Positions 43,119 to 52,043 of a stretch of DNA of 64,000 nt are shown piece after piece; the stretch's first letter is position 1; every line of letters begins with the position of its first letter. Both the position numbers and the translations under genes were made by a program. The stretch spans positions 1 through 64,000 of the forward strand of contig NZ_RDSD01000007.1 of assembly GCF_003712195.1 (NCBI RefSeq), in the 5' to 3' direction. Below the pieces are notes generated by a model. That model was given only the letters and a program-made list of their open reading frames with translations. It searched no databases and had not been told where the DNA came from. Source of the stretch: Proteiniphilum sp. X52 (GTDB lineage Bacteria > Bacteroidota > Bacteroidia > Bacteroidales > Dysgonomonadaceae).

Positions 43119-43174
43119 TTCACTCTTCACTCTTCACTCTTCATTCTTCACTCTTCATTCTTCACTCTTCACTC
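43119..43174. repeat. 7-bp tandem array between trkH and clpB
   Basis: Eight heptamers (TTCACTC x3, TTCATTC, TTCACTC, TTCATTC, TTCACTC x2) start at the base after the trkH stop and fill the spacer to the clpB 3' end. The same unit occurs at 29571-29591 and, in the other orientation, at 50068-50172. Confidence 0.9.
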
Positions 43175-43181
43175 TTCATAA

Positions 43182-45770
43182 TTAATTCCTGAAGTAGACC
43201 GTATCGTCAATCGCGTCGATAATGATTGGTTTTGTCTTATCCACTTTTCCTGCCAGCAGGTCTTTCGAAAGCTGGTTCAACACCTTGCGCTGGATCAACC
43301 GTTTTACCGGACGCGCACCGAATTCAGGGTCAAAACCTGCCACCGATATACTTCTGACCGCTTCATCGGTGTACCTCAGTTCGACGCCGTTCTCCGACAA
43401 CATCTTCCCTACAACACCGAGCTGGATGCGTACAATCTGTTCGATTTCCTCTTCCTTCAGCGGGGCAAACATGATGATATCATCGATCCTGTTCAAAAAC
43501 TCCGGACGGATAGTTCTTTTCAGCATATCCATCACCAGAATCCGGGTGTTTTCGATGATCTCCTCGCGGTTCGAAGGCGTGATCCTTTCAAAATTCTCAC
43601 GGATCAGGTTCGACCCCATGTTAGAGGTCATGATGATGATGGTATTTTTGAAATTCACCACCCTACCCTTGTTGTCGGTCAACCGACCGTCGTCGAGCAC
43701 CTGCAACAGGATATTGAACACATCGGGATGGGCCTTTTCAATCTCATCGAACAATACCACTGAATAGGGTTTACGGCGGATAGCCTCAGTGAGTTGTCCA
43801 CCTTCATCGTATCCCACATATCCCGGAGGCGCTCCAATCAGCCGGGTAGCACTGAATTTCTCCTGATACTCACTCATATCGATACGGGTCATCATATTCT
43901 CATCGTCGAATAGGTATTCTGCCAGCGCTTTCGCCAACTCCGTCTTACCGACACCCGTCGTACCCAAGAAGATGAAGGAACCCACAGGACGTTTCGGATC
44001 GCTCAATCCGGCACGGTTACGGCGCACCGCGTCAGCCACGGCAGAGATAGCTTCCTGCTGGCCGACGACACGCTTATGAAGTTCTTCTTCAAGATGAAGC
44101 AGTTTCTCCCTTTCGCTCTGCAGCATCTTGCTCACAGGAATACCGGTCCACCGCGATACCACATCGGCAATATCTTCAGCATCCACCTCCTCTTTGATCA
44201 TGGCACGGCCCCCCTGGCGTTCATGCAGTTGCTTCTGCAACTCTTCTATCTCATTTTCTTTTTCCTTGATCGTACCATAACGCAATTCAGCCACCTTGCC
44301 GTAATCACCCTCACGTTCGGCGCGCTCAGCCTCGAATTTGGCATTTTCTATGTCAATCTTATCCTGTTGTATCTTATTGATTATTTCCTTTTCGGACTGC
44401 CATTTGGCCTTGTATTCCGATTCTTCAGCCTTCAAGTCTTCAATCTGCCTGGTAAGCAGCTCCTCTTTTTGCGTATCCTTTTCACGACGTATTGCCTCCC
44501 GCTCGATCTCCAACTGCTTGATTTTGCGCATGATCTCATCCAGTTCCTCCGGCACGGAGTCTACCTCCATACGCAGTTTTGCCGCTGCCTCATCCATCAG
44601 GTCGATCGCCTTGTCGGGCAGGAAACGATCGGTGATATAACGGCTCGAAAGCTGTACGGCAGCGATAATCGCCTCGTCTTTGATGCGCACCTTATGGTGA
44701 TTCTCATACCTCTCCTTCAGACCGCGAAGGATCGAGATTGTATCCGATTCACCCGGTTCGTCCACCATCACTGTCTGGAAACGGCGTTCCAGCGCTTTAT
44801 CCTTTTCGAAATACTTCTGGTATTCATCCAGCGTAGTAGCTCCTATGGCACGCAATTCGCCGCGCGCGAGGGCCGGCTTCAATATATTGGCGGCATCCAT
44901 CGCTCCTTCACTTTTTCCCGCGCCTACCAATGTATGGATCTCATCAATGAAAAGGATGATCTCCCCTTCCGACTTCACCACTTCGTTGATCACCGACTTC
45001 AACCGTTCCTCAAATTCTCCCTTGTATTTTGCTCCGGCAATGAGCGCTCCCATGTCGAGAGAGTATATCTGCTTGCTCTTGAGATTTTCCGGCACATCAC
45101 CCCGCACGATACGATATGCCAGCCCTTCGGCAATAGCCGTCTTGCCGGTTCCCGGCTCACCGATAAGGATGGGATTATTCTTGGTGCGACGGCTTAGAAT
45201 TTGCAAGACACGGCGGATCTCTTCGTCCCTGCCGATCACAGGATCGAGTTTACCGTTACGGGCGCGATCGGTAAGGTTTACGGCATATTTACCCAGCGAC
45301 TGGTAGGTATCTTCCGCCGACTGGCTGGTCACTTTTTCCCCTTTGCGCAACTCTTTTATAGCTTCCTGCAACTGGTTCAGTGATATGCCCGCATCTTTCA
45401 TCATCTGCGACGCGCTGTTCTTTTCATCCAGGATAGCCAACAGCAAGTGCTCCAGAGACACAAACTGGTCGCCCATCTTGCCGGTAAAATCAACAGCTTT
45501 CCGGAAGATGGCATTGGTCTCACGGCTCAGCATCGGATCTCCTCCCGACACACGGGGGAACGATTCAATTTCCTTGTCGAGCACTCTCTCCAGGTTTTGA
45601 GAATTCACACCCAGTTTCTGGAACAAAAATCCGGTTATATTTTCGCCCACCAGCATCACCCCTTTGAGCAGGTGTGCCGGCTCAATCATCTGCTGATTGT
45701 TCCCTTGTGCCAGGTCGATAGCCTTTTGTACCGCTTCCTGCGCTTTTATCGTAAAGTTATTAAAGTTCAT
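43182..45770 (-). CDS. clpB: ATP-dependent disaggregase ClpB
   Basis: 862 aa, full length. Clp_N repeats are at 1-150 ([19 protein letters not shown]), AAA-1 has Walker A GEPGTGKT near residue 205 and [14 protein letters not shown], and a ClpB-type coiled-coil middle domain is at about 400-525 ([17 protein letters not shown]). AAA-2 has [20 protein letters not shown] and [16 protein letters not shown]. It disaggregates proteins together with DnaK. A CTGAT-ATAA-ATCAG inverted repeat lies about 90 bases upstream (45857-45870), but no CIRCE element is visible. Confidence 0.97.
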   Translation of the reverse strand: MNFNNFTIKAQEAVQKAIDLAQGNNQQMIEPAHLLKGVMLVGENITGFLFQKLGVNSQNLERVLDKEIESFPRVSGGDPMLSRETNAIFRKAVDFTGKMGDQFVSLEHLLLAILDEKNSASQMMKDAGISLNQLQEAIKELRKGEKVTSQSAEDTYQSLGKYAVNLTDRARNGKLDPVIGRDEEIRRVLQILSRRTKNNPILIGEPGTGKTAIAEGLAYRIVRGDVPENLKSKQIYSLDMGALIAGAKYKGEFEERLKSVINEVVKSEGEIILFIDEIHTLVGAGKSEGAMDAANILKPALARGELRAIGATTLDEYQKYFEKDKALERRFQTVMVDEPGESDTISILRGLKERYENHHKVRIKDEAIIAAVQLSSRYITDRFLPDKAIDLMDEAAAKLRMEVDSVPEELDEIMRKIKQLEIEREAIRREKDTQKEELLTRQIEDLKAEESEYKAKWQSEKEIINKIQQDKIDIENAKFEAERAEREGDYGKVAELRYGTIKEKENEIEELQKQLHERQGGRAMIKEEVDAEDIADVVSRWTGIPVSKMLQSEREKLLHLEEELHKRVVGQQEAISAVADAVRRNRAGLSDPKRPVGSFIFLGTTGVGKTELAKALAEYLFDDENMMTRIDMSEYQEKFSATRLIGAPPGYVGYDEGGQLTEAIRRKPYSVVLFDEIEKAHPDVFNILLQVLDDGRLTDNKGRVVNFKNTIIIMTSNMGSNLIRENFERITPSNREEIIENTRILVMDMLKRTIRPEFLNRIDDIIMFAPLKEEEIEQIVRIQLGVVGKMLSENGVELRYTDEAVRSISVAGFDPEFGARPVKRLIQRKVLNQLSKDLLAGKVDKTKPIIIDAIDDTVYFRN

Positions 45771-46081
45771 ATATTGTCTCCTTTCTTATCTTATTGTTAA
45801 ACGTGGCGGCCGGCCCAAAAGTTCCAAAGAATACTGGATTCCCAACCCGCCTCACGCTGATTTATATCAGATTGTGGTCAAAATCTTTGCCAAAGCATAT
45901 AATCTGACTTTTTGGCAGCCATTTTAGTTTTATCATAATAAATTCCTGTTTTTCAATATGATTACATATATTTGTGTGTTGGCTGCAAGTACCTAAGAGC
46001 AAAAAGTGTCGGATAAAGTAAAATCATTCCAACTTGGGGATTAATTTCACCCTGGTTACCGGCAACCTGAGTTAACATCAT
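45771..46081. other. Intergenic region upstream of clpB
   Basis: About 310 bases without a gene. It holds the small palindrome CTGATTTATATCAG (45857-45870), within the likely clpB control region, and a lone TATATTTG-type -7 box near 45966 pointing right, towards the aldo/keto reductase remnant. Nothing else is recognised. Confidence 0.4.
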
Positions 46082-46396
46082 TTTTGTACAAAAAATGGCA
46101 TTACTGTTGAGTCATGGTCTCCTTTGGCAAGAGGAAAGGTTTTTGGAAATGAAGTATTAAAAGCAATTGCCGAAAAGCACAATAAGTCCGTTTCCCGGAT
46201 TTGTTTGCGTTGGGTAATTCAACACGAAGTGATTGTAATTCCGAAATCAAGTACGCTTCAAAGATTTGAAGAGAATATCCGTATTTTTGATTTTGAATTG
46301 TCCGAAGAAGAAATGGAAACAAATAAACGAACTTCCGGAAATGGGGTTTAGCGGAGAATTACCCAATATATGGCCGGACAGTATTGATGTGAGAAA
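46082..46396 (+). pseudogene. Aldo/keto reductase C-terminal remnant with frameshift
   Basis: The plus strand reads FCTKNGITVESWSPLARGKV, then IAEKHNKSVSRICLRWVIQ and VIVIPKSSTLQRFEENIRIF, all typical of the last third of aldo/keto reductases. In the tail the frame shifts near 46315: INELPEMGFSGELPNIWPD continues in another frame. The N-terminal two-thirds, including the catalytic Tyr/Lys/Asp, is absent. It runs up to the 3' end of the MFS gene on the other strand. Non-functional. Confidence 0.8.
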
Positions 46397-46407
46397 TTTC
46401 CTATTTC

Positions 46408-47808
46408 CTATTTCCGGATATTGGGTGATTCCAATCCGTACCCTTTTTTCTTGTCCAGCACTTTGAGATAAAAAGCCAGCGCCAACGCGGCCACTCCAAA
46501 CGCGGCAAAAATAACCATCGGAACCGTGTAGTTGTATTTTATATCTTCTCCTGCCAGAATTCGTTCTGCCACACCGGGATTGGATACTTTCAATGACCAT
46601 CCGATCAGGATGGGTGTCAGCATCAAGCCTATATTCTGTATCCAGAAAATAATGGAGTAAGCCGATCCCAACACTTTGTTATCTACCAGCTTGGGTACTG
46701 AAGGCCACAAAGCGGCCGGCACCAGGGAGAATGAAATACCCAACAGAATAATAGCCCCCAAAGCCACGGCAAAGGTGAAATTCTCTACCGGGGTCATGGC
46801 AAAAATCAAATGGCAGATAATTACCAGCAATGAACCGGCGAACAACATTGTCGCGGCTTTCCCTTTGTGGTCTATAAACCAACCCAGAAAGGGAGTTAGA
46901 ATCATCGCTCCGATGGGAAAATAGGAGAATAAGTTTCCCGCTTCCACGGTCGTCATACCCAACCGGCTCTCCAGCATACCCGTAGCAAATTTCTGGAACG
47001 GGAAAATGGCTGAATAAAAGAGGACACATAATCCGGCAACCACCATAAATGTCTTGGAGGTAAAGATAGCTTTCAAATCGCTTACCTTAAATTCCTCTTC
47101 GGGATCTGAAGCGGTTCTAAGGCTATCGGTCTGGGAATCGAGTTTTTTATCGAAGAAGAAATAAACGGAAAACGACAGCAATCCTATCAATAGCAACAAC
47201 GTGCCTACTCCCACCGAAAGCGTTATGCCCCCTTGTTCGGCCAAATAAGGCGACAGACGGAATACGGAAAATACACCTAATCGGGCGATAGCCATTTCCA
47301 ACCCCATTGCCAAGGCCAATTCCTTTCCGGCAAACCATTTGACAATTCCTTTCGAAACCGTGATTCCGGCCATTTCAACTCCGCAGCCGAAAATAGCAAA
47401 ACCCACGCACGCCACTTTTGCTGAAGCGGGGAAACCGGTCCAGAATGAATGAAAGAAATCATATCCGAATCCTCCGGCGTTGAATTGATCACTGATACCA
47501 TACAGTTTTATGGAAGCACCTACCACCATAAGTATTCCCGAGAGGATTGCCGACCGCCTCACCCCGATCCGATCCAGGATAATTCCCGCAAAGATCAGAA
47601 ACGCGGCGAATACATTTAAAAAGTATTCCGACCCGGCGACTGCCCCAAACGTGTCGGGAGACCATTTAAGGGAAGTTTCCAACTGGGTGCTCAACGGTGC
47701 CAAGACATCGATGAACATGTAAGCAAAAAACATGGTAAGGGCAAGCAGGATCAATGCGGTCCATCTGGCCACAGGCGAATCACGAAGCGTGTTATGAATT
47801 TTTTCCAC
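46408..47808 (-). CDS. MFS transporter
   Basis: 466 aa, starting at GTG 47808; no in-frame ATG precedes the first helix. Twelve hydrophobic segments are predictable. The inter-helix 2/3 motif is AGIILDRIGVRRSAILSGIL, a variant of the MFS motif A (GxLaDrxGrr). The region between helices 6 and 7 is long and charged (FFDKKLDSQTDSLRTASDPE). Sequence style resembles the oxalate/formate or nitrate/nitrite-like carriers, but the substrate cannot be assigned. It lies next to hutH on the same strand with a promoter-like -7 box TATCTTTG at 47865-47872, so it probably has its own transcript. A role in histidine or urocanate uptake is possible from position only. Confidence 0.85.
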   Translation of the reverse strand: MEKIHNTLRDSPVARWTALILLALTMFFAYMFIDVLAPLSTQLETSLKWSPDTFGAVAGSEYFLNVFAAFLIFAGIILDRIGVRRSAILSGILMVVGASIKLYGISDQFNAGGFGYDFFHSFWTGFPASAKVACVGFAIFGCGVEMAGITVSKGIVKWFAGKELALAMGLEMAIARLGVFSVFRLSPYLAEQGGITLSVGVGTLLLLIGLLSFSVYFFFDKKLDSQTDSLRTASDPEEEFKVSDLKAIFTSKTFMVVAGLCVLFYSAIFPFQKFATGMLESRLGMTTVEAGNLFSYFPIGAMILTPFLGWFIDHKGKAATMLFAGSLLVIICHLIFAMTPVENFTFAVALGAIILLGISFSLVPAALWPSVPKLVDNKVLGSAYSIIFWIQNIGLMLTPILIGWSLKVSNPGVAERILAGEDIKYNYTVPMVIFAAFGVAALALAFYLKVLDKKKGYGLESPNIRK

Positions 47809-47864
47809 GATTTAAATATATGTTTAGAGCATTAAACTATTCTTCGTTCTATTTTTTTAAGTGG

Positions 47865-47872
47865 CAAAGATA
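47865..47872 (-). promoter_or_regulatory. -7 box of the MFS gene
   Basis: TATCTTTG on the minus strand, 57 bases before the GTG start. The -33 element is weak (TTAT/TATG). Confidence 0.45.
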
Positions 47873-47918
47873 CGAAATCCGGAAACAATATACCATAAAG
47901 GGATGATTTAATCTTATT

Positions 47919-49418
47919 TTACAGCCCCTCCACCTCCAGGCGGTTAAGGAATGAAGTGGTCTTGCGTATTTCTTTATACATCACAATATCTTCATCGATG
48001 AAGGGAACCTCTTTGCGATAGGATTTCAGTATCCTTTCAATTAACGGGGATGATTTAAGGGGACGCCTGAATTCCATCGCCTGCGCCGCATTCATCAGTT
48101 CAATGGAAAGGATGATATCCAGATTATCCATCACTTTGAGCAGTTTGACAGCCGAAGTGGCGCCCATGCTCACATGATCTTCCTGACCGTTGGACGAGAC
48201 GATCGAGTCGGTACTTGCCGGAGCACAATACATCTTATTCTGGCTTACCACCGACGCGGCCACATATTGAGGGATCATAAAACCTGAGTTAAGACCGGGA
48301 TTGGCCACCAGAAATTCCGGGAGTTCCCGCTTGCCGAGGATAAGCTGGGCGGTGCGCCGTTCGGAGATATTCCCCAGTTCCGCCAGGGCAATGGCCAGGA
48401 AATCGAAAGCCACGGCAAGGGGTTGTCCATGGAAATTACCACCCGAAATGATCTGGTCATCATCCGGGAAAATGGTAGGGTTGTCGGTCACGGAATTGAC
48501 CTCGGTCATCACCACCGATTTCACATAATTAATAGCATCTTTGGTCGCGCCATGCACCTGTGGCACACAACGGAAGGAATAAGGATCTTGCAAATGTTTC
48601 TTTTCTGCTGAGATGATGTGGCTTCCTTCCAGGAATCTGCGTATATTCCTCCCTGTTTCCAATTGTCCCTGATGAGGCCGTATAAGTTGTAGTTTCTCTT
48701 CAAACGGTTCGATATGGCCGTCGTATGCATCCAGCGACATGGCGGCGATCAGGTCGGCTCGTTTGGATAACCGCTCCGCTTTCATAATGGCATAGACTCC
48801 GTGGGCCGACATAAACTGTGTACCATTGAGCAGCGCCAGTCCTTCTTTGCTCTTCAACCGGATCGGCTTCCAGCCGAATTCATCGAGCACCACGCCTATA
48901 TCCTGTTTTTTTCCTTTGTAAAAAACATCCCCCACTCCGATCAAAGGGAGGAAGAGATTGGCCAGCGGTGCAAGGTCGCCTGAAGCGCCCAGTGAACCTT
49001 TATCGTACACGACGGGTAGGATATCGTTGTTGAACAGGTCGAGCATCCGTTGCACCGTCACCACCTGCACTCCGCTATAACCCAATGAGAGGGCATGTGC
49101 TTTAAGCAGGAACATCAGCTTGACAATCAATGGAGGCACCTCTTCACCCACGCTGCAAGCATGTGATTTCACCAGATTTTCCTGAAGTGTGCTCAGGTCG
49201 TCATTCGAAATCGTACGGTTGTACAATGAACCAAATCCGGTAGTGATGCCGTAGATCGGTCCTGTTTGATTTTCCATTTTCTTATCAAGGTAATCCCGGC
49301 ATTTTTGTATCCGCTCCTTGGCTTGGGGAGCCAGTTCCAGCTTTATATTCTCGGTAATGATCCATTTCAGGTCATCCAATGTGAGCTCTTTTTCCCCTAT
49401 ATAATAGATATTTTTCAT
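47919..49418 (-). CDS. hutH: Histidine ammonia-lyase
   Basis: 499 aa. The Ala-Ser-Gly tripeptide that cyclises to the MIO cofactor is at residues 145-147 (GSLGASGDLAPLAN). Other landmarks are PIYGITTGFGSLYN near 54, AEPLQ-type region GHEEPFE as DGHIEPFEEKLQLIRPHQGQ, and STDSIVSSNGQEDHVSMG near 410. It deaminates histidine to urocanate, the first step of the hut pathway. It is the last gene of the minus-strand hut cluster, 6 bases after the cyclodeaminase gene. Confidence 0.97.
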   Translation of the reverse strand: MKNIYYIGEKELTLDDLKWIITENIKLELAPQAKERIQKCRDYLDKKMENQTGPIYGITTGFGSLYNRTISNDDLSTLQENLVKSHACSVGEEVPPLIVKLMFLLKAHALSLGYSGVQVVTVQRMLDLFNNDILPVVYDKGSLGASGDLAPLANLFLPLIGVGDVFYKGKKQDIGVVLDEFGWKPIRLKSKEGLALLNGTQFMSAHGVYAIMKAERLSKRADLIAAMSLDAYDGHIEPFEEKLQLIRPHQGQLETGRNIRRFLEGSHIISAEKKHLQDPYSFRCVPQVHGATKDAINYVKSVVMTEVNSVTDNPTIFPDDDQIISGGNFHGQPLAVAFDFLAIALAELGNISERRTAQLILGKRELPEFLVANPGLNSGFMIPQYVAASVVSQNKMYCAPASTDSIVSSNGQEDHVSMGATSAVKLLKVMDNLDIILSIELMNAAQAMEFRRPLKSSPLIERILKSYRKEVPFIDEDIVMYKEIRKTTSFLNRLEVEGL

Positions 49419-49424
49419 ACTCCA

Positions 49425-50051
49425 TTAAATTACAGATTTCACCCAATCAGTCATTTCGTTTTCCTTGGTAATAGTGTCTTTTTCAATCCTTTCGCATTTT
49501 TCTTTGAGTTCTTCCACAAACACGGTATCGTTGATACCTCCCAGGTTGACACGGACATTGAGCAAAGCTCCCATAATGGCGGTACGACAAGCCATCAGGC
49601 CGACCATCCCGTCGGTCACGGCATTTTTATTTCCCTTTCGGATCGTTTCAATGATGGTATCTAACATTTTATGTGCCCGTTCCGCCACTTCCATCGGGAC
49701 GAGCGAAGCGACCTTCATGGCTTCCTGAATTTTTTCGCCACGCAGTTTTTTTTGTTCATCCGTCTCTTTGGGCAGTTTGTAGGCATCCATCACCAAACTA
49801 TAGGCATCAGCGTCACGATCGATGTCGTCGATGAAATGCAGCCTGTTCTCTTCCATCTCTTCCACGATTTCCCTCATTTGCTCCTCCACACCGGCATAAT
49901 TTTTCTTGCCCACGGTCAGGTTAGCCATCATCCCTGTCAATGCCGAAGCGATGGCGGCATTCAATGCCGAAGAACTGCCGCCGCCTGGAAGAGCTTCATT
50001 GGCTGCGGTTTTTTCAAGAAATCCTTTCAAAGTCAAATCTTGTAGTTTCAT
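49425..50051 (-). CDS. Cyclodeaminase/cyclohydrolase family protein (FTCD_C)
   Basis: 208 aa, all helical. The family motif ALPGGGSSSALNAAIASAL is at residues 20-38. It corresponds to the C-terminal formimidoyl-THF cyclodeaminase domain of FTCD, encoded here apart from the formimidoyltransferase domain (53384-54280). It should convert 5-formimidoyl-THF to 5,10-methenyl-THF and ammonia, completing the glutamate-formiminotransferase branch. A 7-bp tandem array lies just upstream of the start. Confidence 0.93.
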   Translation of the reverse strand: MKLQDLTLKGFLEKTAANEALPGGGSSSALNAAIASALTGMMANLTVGKKNYAGVEEQMREIVEEMEENRLHFIDDIDRDADAYSLVMDAYKLPKETDEQKKLRGEKIQEAMKVASLVPMEVAERAHKMLDTIIETIRKGNKNAVTDGMVGLMACRTAIMGALLNVRVNLGGINDTVFVEELKEKCERIEKDTITKENEMTDWVKSVI

Positions 50052-50067
50052 ATTTTGAATGTTAAAA

Positions 50068-50172
50068 GTGAAAAATGAAGAATGAAGAATGAAGAATGAA
50101 GAGTGAAAAATGAAAAGTGAAAAGTGAAAAGTGAAAAATGAAGAGTGAAAAATGAAGAGTGAAGAGTGAAGA
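50068..50172. repeat. 7-bp tandem array, 15 units
   Basis: Fifteen heptamers of the form RTGAARA (GTGAAAA, ATGAAGA and mixtures) fill the spacer between the four-helix-bundle gene stop and the cyclodeaminase start. It is the reverse complement of the TTCAYTC unit seen elsewhere in the window. Confidence 0.9.
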
Positions 50173-50181
50173 ATGATATGT

Positions 50182-50541
50182 TCAGTTTTTTAAATTTCTC
50201 TTTGATGTTTTCACTATCGTGACGAGTAAAGCGATTAATTCATTACAGTTAGAATTCATCGGTATAAAGGTATCATTGTCAATATAGGATGAATCTTTCA
50301 AAAGAGAAATCCAGTAAATAGTCTCATTGGCTTCCTTCAAAGCGATACTCATTTTATGAACAAAATCAGACTTACTTTGTGCAAATTCCGCTTCTCTAAT
50401 TAAAGCTCCAATAGCTGTTCCGCTCCTCATTATCTGGCGACTCAAAATATATTCATTTTGCTCTTTTTGTAATTTCTTCACCAGTTGAATTATTTGAAGA
50501 GCAAACTGATAACTTTTTATTTTCAATACTGAATCAGCCAT
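50182..50541 (-). CDS. Four-helix-bundle protein (S23/23S rRNA-IVS family)
   Basis: 119 aa, start ATG at 50541. KSYQFALQIIQLVKKL, then ILSRQIMRSGTAIGALIREA and KMSIALKEANETIYWISLL form the conserved pattern of the small four-helix-bundle family first noted in intervening sequences of 23S rRNA genes. Here it is not in an rRNA gene but inside the hut cluster, between 7-bp arrays (50068-50172 and 50544-50571). The family behaves as a mobile insert in many Bacteroidota spacers; function is unknown. Confidence 0.9.
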   Translation of the reverse strand: MADSVLKIKSYQFALQIIQLVKKLQKEQNEYILSRQIMRSGTAIGALIREAEFAQSKSDFVHKMSIALKEANETIYWISLLKDSSYIDNDTFIPMNSNCNELIALLVTIVKTSKRNLKN

Positions 50542-50543
50542 AT

Positions 50544-50571
50544 TTCATTCTTAATTCTTAATTCTTAATTG
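50544..50571. repeat. TTAATTC array left of the IS
   Basis: Heptamers TTCATTC, TTAATTC, TTAATTC, TTAATTG. With 51988-52043 this is probably one array split by insertion of the IS. Confidence 0.8.
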
Positions 50572-50578
50572 TTACATA

Positions 50579-51977
50579 TCATCACATCGTTGACAGTTCT
50601 AAGTTTCTTAGACGTATCACCACATCGTTGACAAACCCTATAGGGTTTGCGCCTTCTAAAGAAGGCAAAATATCAAGAGATCATTGACATATTGCATTTT
50701 AAGACAAGGGCATCACAAATTCAAAATAGTGATAAACGACCCCTTTGTGTTTTACCACCAATAGATGTTTATCTATTTGAACAATAGCCTCCACATAGCA
50801 GTAGACCAGATCTTCAGTGACCGTAAAGGTGCTGTTCAAAAGATGGAGTTTCAAATCACTCCTGATGAAACGGATAAAAATCAATTGGCCCGTTTCGATA
50901 ATTGGCCTTTTCGTCAAATCCATTTCCCTTGTAAGTTTTGAGAGATATTTCATTTCTTTCAACAGCTCATCAGGAGTCTTGTTGTTTTGCGATGAATACC
51001 TGTGATGGGAATTATGGAAATCGGAAAATTCCCTTGACTTCCTTTGCATTTCATCCAATGAAGAAAACGGGGCGCTAAGAAAATGGTTTTTGACCGTATC
51101 ATTGAACTTTTCCACCACACCGTTTCTCCAGGGTTCCGCAGGCGGTATAAAGATAGGGGTCACCCCGCAACTGATGGCTGTCCTCAATAACAGACCCAGT
51201 CCCCTGGGGTGCCGGTTGCTACCCCGGAAAGATAATTCATTATCCATTTGAAGATAGTCCGGCATCTGGTAAAGCCTCCAAAAATCAACTATTCCGGGAA
51301 CGATACTCTTTGCCGACTTGTTGGCAATCGGATAAGTTCCGGCCATATGGTTGTTTTTGTCGATGACAGTGAAAACGTAGAACTTGAAACCACCCTTCAG
51401 ATATCGCGGCCCGATCAAGTCCATTTGTTGGACATCGTGGTAATGATCCGGATATTCTTTGGATTTGCCGATAGTTGTTTTGGACTGTTTTATCAATCCG
51501 TTCTTTTTTAGAACCCTGTTTATGGTTGAAACAGAAGGGGATTGTATCCCTAACCGCTTCAGCTCATATAGGATACTTACCGCCCCTTTCTGGGAATAAG
51601 GCTTTTGTGAAAGTCTTTTCCGTACTTCAATAATGGAGTGTTCAACATCCGCCGGTAATTCCCCGGACTGTTTATGGGGAGCCCTTGAATGCTCCCTGTA
51701 CCATTCCGGATCGGAGGTGTTTTGATATCTTGAAACCCATTTGTAAACCCATTGACGGCTTTTTGAAAGCTGCGTGGCTATCGAACTTGCTGACTCATCC
51801 TGCAGGTGTAATTGTACTGCCTCTTGTCTTAATTTTTCTTCGCTGTTCATATTTTTTTGACAGCAAAGTTGGCAATATTTCAAAGAACTCTTTTTCTATT
51901 GTAAACGATCTGATGACACAGATTGACAATTAAAATGTCAACGATGTGCTGAAACAAAAGTGTCAACGATCTGGTGA
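50579..51977 (-). mobile_element. Intact insertion sequence with three 17-bp sites at each end
   Basis: 1399 bp. Left end has direct copies TCATCACATCGTTGACA (50579), TCACCACATCGTTGACA (50617) and TCAAGAGATCATTGACA (50673). The right end has the reverse complement TGTCAACGATCTGGTGA (51961-51977), TGTCAACGATGTGCTGA (51936-51952) and TGTAAACGATCTGATGA (51900-51916). The outermost pair forms the terminal inverted repeat; the inner ones are likely extra transposase-binding sites. It carries one transposase gene, and both flanks are TTAATTC arrays. A clear target-site duplication could not be read by eye. The element lies between hutI and the rest of the hut cluster. Confidence 0.88.
50699..51850 (-). 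CDS. DDE transposase with rve integrase core (IS481-like)
   Basis: 383 aa from ATG at 51850; the frame opens 11 codons earlier at TTG. The N-terminal HTH is EAVQLHLQDESASSIATQLS followed by KSRQWVYKWVSRYQ, then a second winged helix near 85-125. The rve core has the catalytic Asp in VQQMDLIGPRYL (about 155), Asp in YLQMDNELSFRG and Glu in PPAEPWRNGVVEKFND, the D-D-E spacing of the retroviral-integrase fold. A C-terminal beta domain follows. No frameshift or stop is present, so it is probably active or was until recently. Confidence 0.9.
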   Translation of the reverse strand: MNSEEKLRQEAVQLHLQDESASSIATQLSKSRQWVYKWVSRYQNTSDPEWYREHSRAPHKQSGELPADVEHSIIEVRKRLSQKPYSQKGAVSILYELKRLGIQSPSVSTINRVLKKNGLIKQSKTTIGKSKEYPDHYHDVQQMDLIGPRYLKGGFKFYVFTVIDKNNHMAGTYPIANKSAKSIVPGIVDFWRLYQMPDYLQMDNELSFRGSNRHPRGLGLLLRTAISCGVTPIFIPPAEPWRNGVVEKFNDTVKNHFLSAPFSSLDEMQRKSREFSDFHNSHHRYSSQNNKTPDELLKEMKYLSKLTREMDLTKRPIIETGQLIFIRFIRSDLKLHLLNSTFTVTEDLVYCYVEAIVQIDKHLLVVKHKGVVYHYFEFVMPLS

Positions 51978-51987
51978 AATTTATCAC

Positions 51988-52043
51988 TTAATTCTTAATT
52001 CTTAATTCTTAATTCTTAATTCTTAATTTTTAATTTTTAATTC
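51988..52043. repeat. TTAATTC array right of the IS
   Basis: Eight heptamers (five TTAATTC, two TTAATTT, one TTAATTC). The hutI stop codon (52037-52039) lies inside the last unit. Confidence 0.88.

Noticed and set aside
44076..45197. A 373-codon open frame on the plus strand opposite clpB
   Set aside because: It is fully antisense to a conserved ClpB with intact motifs. Composition and Phe/Leu-rich translation are typical of a shadow frame.
50068..50172. Heptamer arrays as CRISPR or as coding repeats
   Set aside because: The unit is 7 bp without spacers and gives stops in all frames on one strand.
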